A stretch of 64,000 bases of DNA, taken from the NCBI RefSeq assembly GCF_030552895.1, contig NZ_CP130649.1, forward strand, positions 3,038,001 through 3,102,000, in the 5' to 3' direction. How positions within the stretch are numbered: the first letter of the stretch is position 1; each line of letters starts with the position of its first letter. This stretch comes from Tatumella ptyseos. Its GTDB lineage: Bacteria; Pseudomonadota; Gammaproteobacteria; Enterobacterales; Enterobacteriaceae. The translations under genes and the position numbers were made by a program. Under the pieces are notes generated by a model. That model worked only from the letters and a program-made list of their open reading frames with translations. It searched no databases and was not told the origin of the DNA. This document shows positions 63,482 through 64,000 of the stretch, piece by piece.

Positions 63482-64000
63482 GACTGAATTTCCTGTGGGG
63501 TAGCTGTTTGAGTAGATGTAGATGTGGCTAGCTGAATAGCCTCACCGACAGTAGGTAACTGAAATGGATAGTTTTCTAAAAATGCATTTAGAATATCTTT
63601 AAATAATTTTTGATTATCAGGTAGCATGTTTCGTGGCTCATATACGGAATATTGACCATGACTCATCAAGTTTAACGCACGTGAAAAAAGTTTCTCATTA
63701 TCAATATCTTTCATACAAAATGAAAAATCTTCAGCCCCAAAAAAAGAAGCGGTTTTTTCCATAATACTACGTAAAATATTAAAATGATAAGTATAAAGTT
63801 TCGATGGAATAGCATGAGCAGCTTCATGTAACTCTTTTAACATAGCAACATGGTAGAAAAAGGGTGTATCGCCTGTAGTTTGTAACTGGTATTCATTTGT
63901 AAGTTTATTCTTGTACAGAAAATAGCATTTATGATTATGATTTTTTATTTCATTGGTCATAATATTGAAGAAGAGGCCATGATGCGTAGAGATTAGTACT
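63478..64000 (-). CDS. AAA/ABC-type ATPase with HEPN/anticodon-nuclease-like C-terminus, 5' part off the window
   Basis: The frame is open from the right edge through an internal ATG at 63960, so the window holds only the last 173 residues. It begins VLISTHHGLFFNI, the H-loop histidine region of RloC/PrrC-like ATPases. The C-terminal part has an R-x3-E motif (RSIME, R64 and E68 counting from the ATG at 63960) and SHG with H101, 33 residues after the glutamate. In PrrC the proven triad is R320, E324 and H356 (spacings 4 and 32). The coupling to hsdM (4-nt overlap) also fits, since PrrC is embedded in a type I restriction system. A general AAA_13 restriction-associated ATPase is the alternative. 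Confidence 0.75.
   Translation of the reverse strand, partial: VLISTHHGLFFNIMTNEIKNHNHKCYFLYKNKLTNEYQLQTTGDTPFFYHVAMLKELHEAAHAIPSKLYTYHFNILRSIMEKTASFFGAEDFSFCMKDIDNEKLFSRALNLMSHGQYSVYEPRNMLPDNQKLFKDILNAFLENYPFQLPTVGEAIQLATSTSTQTATPQEIQS

Overview
The window looks like chromosomal DNA of an enterobacterium, most likely of the Erwiniaceae type (Erwinia/Pantoea/Tatumella/Rosenbergiella). This rests on three things: Paa proteins close to those of E. coli, YlaC- and YmgB/AriR-like proteins typical of Enterobacterales, and an Erwinia-style desferrioxamine locus with a fused acyltransferase-synthetase. The genus cannot be fixed by reading alone. No tRNA, rRNA, insertion sequence or convincing CRISPR array was seen.

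Layout. (1) 1-5.9 kb: a dfoJ-dfoA-dfoC hydroxamate siderophore operon on the minus strand (dfoC runs off the left edge), with a divergent siderophore-interacting reductase. Two Fur-box-like sites lie between them, one a perfect 7-1-7 dyad. (2) 6.2-9.8 kb: a minus-strand stress operon of cytochrome b561, periplasmic peroxiredoxin, DsbD-like thiol reductase, ECF sigma factor and NrsF-type anti-sigma factor. (3) 9.9-23.6 kb: a GST, then the phenylacetate cluster paaABCDEFGHJK-X-Y with divergent paaZ. paaI is absent from its usual place, and a shared ATGATTCAC motif faces each of the two divergent units. (4) 23.7-29.5 kb: a periplasmic alcohol oxidation operon of aldehyde dehydrogenase, triheme cytochrome c, PQQ/heme alcohol dehydrogenase and an outer-membrane channel. 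(5) 30-35.3 kb: MnaT-like acetyltransferase, XRE-cupin regulator, MocR regulator, YlaC, tiny secreted or coupled ORFs and an MFS transporter.

(6) 35.4-41.1 kb: an AT-rich, sparsely coding island holding small proteins, an amber-interrupted gene with a coupled membrane protein, and an orphan glycosyltransferase-like gene. (7) 41.2-43 kb: SDR and MDR dehydrogenases. (8) 43.5-50.2 kb: a complete peptide/nickel-type ABC importer with two paralogous binding proteins, one at each end. The Shine-Dalgarno of the second lies inside a 12-bp perfect hairpin. (9) 50.2-54.4 kb: an SDR, an IroE-like esterase and a FepA-type receptor with a Fur-box-like site, suggesting uptake of catecholate siderophores alongside the home-made hydroxamate. 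(10) 54.5-61.5 kb: housekeeping and accessory genes (DUF4385, GNATs, racemase-ASCH pair, LysE exporter, DUF1543, AzlCD, HxlR with its divergent oxidoreductase). (11) 61.6-64 kb: an AT-rich type I restriction-modification module. hsdM is the last gene and is translationally coupled to an upstream ATPase, cut by the right edge. That ATPase's C-terminal part carries an R-x3-E ... H arrangement spaced like the catalytic triad of the PrrC anticodon nuclease. Three dyad-containing direct repeats and a terminator follow hsdM.

The strongest lead for an unusual system is the coupled ATPase/HEPN-like nuclease and hsdM at the right edge. Next come the two Shine-Dalgarno-sequestering hairpins, the duplicated leader motifs before the ABC operon and the amber-interrupted gene pair in the AT-rich island.
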